A stretch of DNA of 64,000 nt from Chelatococcus asaccharovorans (lineage in GTDB: Bacteria; Pseudomonadota; Alphaproteobacteria; Rhizobiales; Beijerinckiaceae): positions 124,001-188,000 of the forward strand of contig NZ_QJJK01000011.1 in NCBI RefSeq assembly GCF_003201475.1, given 5' to 3'. The notes under the pieces were generated by a model that saw nothing but the letters and a program-made list of their open reading frames with translations, was not told where the DNA came from and did not search any database. The position numbers and the translations under genes are program-made. Below are positions 63,311-64,000 of this stretch, one piece after another. Positions within the stretch are counted from its first letter, which is position 1. Each line of letters opens with the position of its first letter.

Positions 63311-63817
63311 TTAGGTGGGTGCTAGACCGACTTCTTTCAGTAATGTCAACGCCGCTTCGAGACGACCGTTGCCTGTCTTACCAGCTTTCCGCACCTTAAT
63401 TTCGGCACGCCAATCAGCGACCTTTTCCTCGAAGGCAAGCCAATGAATAGTGGCCGCGAGCTCAAGAACAGTGGACGTGCAGCCCGCGAACTTTGCGAGT
63501 AAGCGCCTGGCATCCCCGGAACTCAGCGACCCGAGAGTTTCAGGGGCTTTGCTTCGGGTTTTGAACGTGCTGTAAGGTGCCCCATCGTTCAATCGGAAGC
63601 TCACCTCTTCTTCAACTCGGCCCCAGAACTTCGCATCCGTCACAGCGTCCGAAAGCGCTTCAGAATACGGCCCATAGTGGTGATATTCGAACGGTACGTC
63701 GCTCTTCATGCCAAGCCTATCAAGTAGATAGACCACTTTTTGGAGGCGGATGCGGCCAACTAGTGCTCCGTCTGACAACGCAACTACCCCGACCACCAAG
63801 TCATCAAGTTGCGGCAT
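63311..63817 (-). CDS. YwgA-like protein of unknown function
   Basis: A 168-residue protein with a YwgA-like N-terminal pattern: GRIRLQKVVYLLDRLGMK followed by FEYHHYGPYSEALSDAV. YwgA-type and related proteins are uncharacterised and are sometimes next to toxin or defence genes. The start was placed at ATG 63817 behind GGGAGAG; the frame is open to 63844. The start overlaps by 14 bases the end of another gene coming from the right edge, so the two are translationally coupled. The 243 bp between this gene and the Imm27-like gene hold nothing I recognise. Confidence 0.65.
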   Translation of the reverse strand: MPQLDDLVVGVVALSDGALVGRIRLQKVVYLLDRLGMKSDVPFEYHHYGPYSEALSDAVTDAKFWGRVEEEVSFRLNDGAPYSTFKTRSKAPETLGSLSSGDARRLLAKFAGCTSTVLELAATIHWLAFEEKVADWRAEIKVRKAGKTGNGRLEAALTLLKEVGLAPT

Positions 63818-64000
63818 GGCTCTCTCCCGTGACATTGAGGACACTTACCCGATCGCTCTCATTAGCAAAGTAATAACGTAGTATTTCTTGCTCTTGATAG
63901 AGGGCCGCCACCGGCTTTGATAAGGATGTGATGTCAACAACCTTCCCTCCATCGCGCCGAATATGAACGCGCTTATGGGGCTTTACAGTTTCTTTGCTCG
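63804..64000 (-). CDS. Unknown protein, 5' part beyond the window
   Basis: On the minus strand one frame is open from the window edge to a TGA at 63804. The visible 64 residues (starting SKETVKPHKRVHIRRDG and ending VLNVTGESHAAT) have normal amino acid composition and no stop. The stop overlaps the start of the YwgA-like gene by 14 bases. I do not recognise the family. The pair may be a two-gene module. Confidence 0.6.
   Translation of the reverse strand, partial: SKETVKPHKRVHIRRDGGKVVDITSLSKPVAALYQEQEILRYYFANESDRVSVLNVTGESHAAT

Larger units (their letters stand above)
60176..64000. mobile_element. End of an integrated element at tRNA-Met, running off the window
   Basis: A serine recombinase gene converges on the tRNA gene and terminates inside it. 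From there to the edge the genes are small, of accessory type (XRE repressor, signal peptidase I, Imm27-like, YwgA-like) and lower in GC than the metabolic region. I see no second copy of the tRNA 3' end in the window, so the other boundary lies outside. The recombinase looks inactive, so the element is probably decayed. Confidence 0.5.

Noticed and set aside
60253-64000. Second copy of the tRNA-Met 3' end as the other attachment site
   Set aside because: I looked for the GGTTCGAGTCCCTCC segment to the right of the recombinase and did not find it, so the other end must be outside the window or lost.

Overview
The window is a GC-rich chromosome segment whose gene families fit an alphaproteobacterium, most likely of the Hyphomicrobiales (Rhizobiales). 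This rests on base composition, the many ABC-importer/catabolic cassettes, the repetitive palindromic elements and the alphaproteobacterial-type tRNA-Met; I cannot name the genus. Nearly all of it is dense accessory metabolism organised as transporter plus enzyme plus local regulator. No ribosomal or housekeeping operon is present.

Left part (1-10 kb): the 3' part of a CYTH/CHAD protein gene, a divergent LysR regulator/YeiH-type exporter pair, then a complete nickel uptake locus nikR-nikABCDE. A textbook NikR operator (GTATGA-N16-TCATAC) overlaps the predicted -10 of nikA. From 10 to 24 kb come two sugar-acid-like modules. The first is a MalEFGK-type importer with a GlcG-like protein, a GntR regulator, an enolase-superfamily enzyme and a GMC oxidoreductase. 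The second has a DapA-family aldolase and a GntR regulator divergent from a galactonate-dehydratase-like enzyme. Between them lies a divergent pair of citrate synthase paralogues, one fused to an N-terminal helix-turn-helix. A Dpp-type importer (five genes) follows at 24.7-29.9 kb.

Middle (30-37 kb): a TetR-controlled cluster with a nitrate/taurine/thiamine-precursor-type importer split over both strands, plus a DapA-like enzyme, a two-domain GNAT and an atypical SDR. Two matching hyphenated dyads flank tetR. From 37 to 50 kb there is a hydroxyacid dehydrogenase, a three-subunit HcnABC-like FAD/2Fe-2S dehydrogenase, a GlpD-like oxidase, an importer (SBP and two permeases, no ATPase) under an XRE-cupin regulator, then MmgE/PrpD, M29 aminopeptidase and GNAT genes. 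From 50 to 60 kb a LysR gene converges on a hydantoinase/oxoprolinase operon (hyuB-hyuA-SBP-permeases-dipeptidase), also without an ATPase.

Right end (60.2-64 kb): a tRNA-Met(CAT) gene has a convergent serine recombinase whose C-terminal codons run antisense through the tRNA. The recombinase lacks its N-terminal catalytic region. To its right lie small accessory genes (XRE repressor, signal peptidase I, Imm27-like protein, YwgA-like protein and a gene running off the edge) of lower GC. This looks like one end of a decayed integrated element. Several intergenic gaps (18.5, 21.3, 30.0 and 37.0 kb) are filled by large inverted palindromic repeats of the REP/RPE kind.
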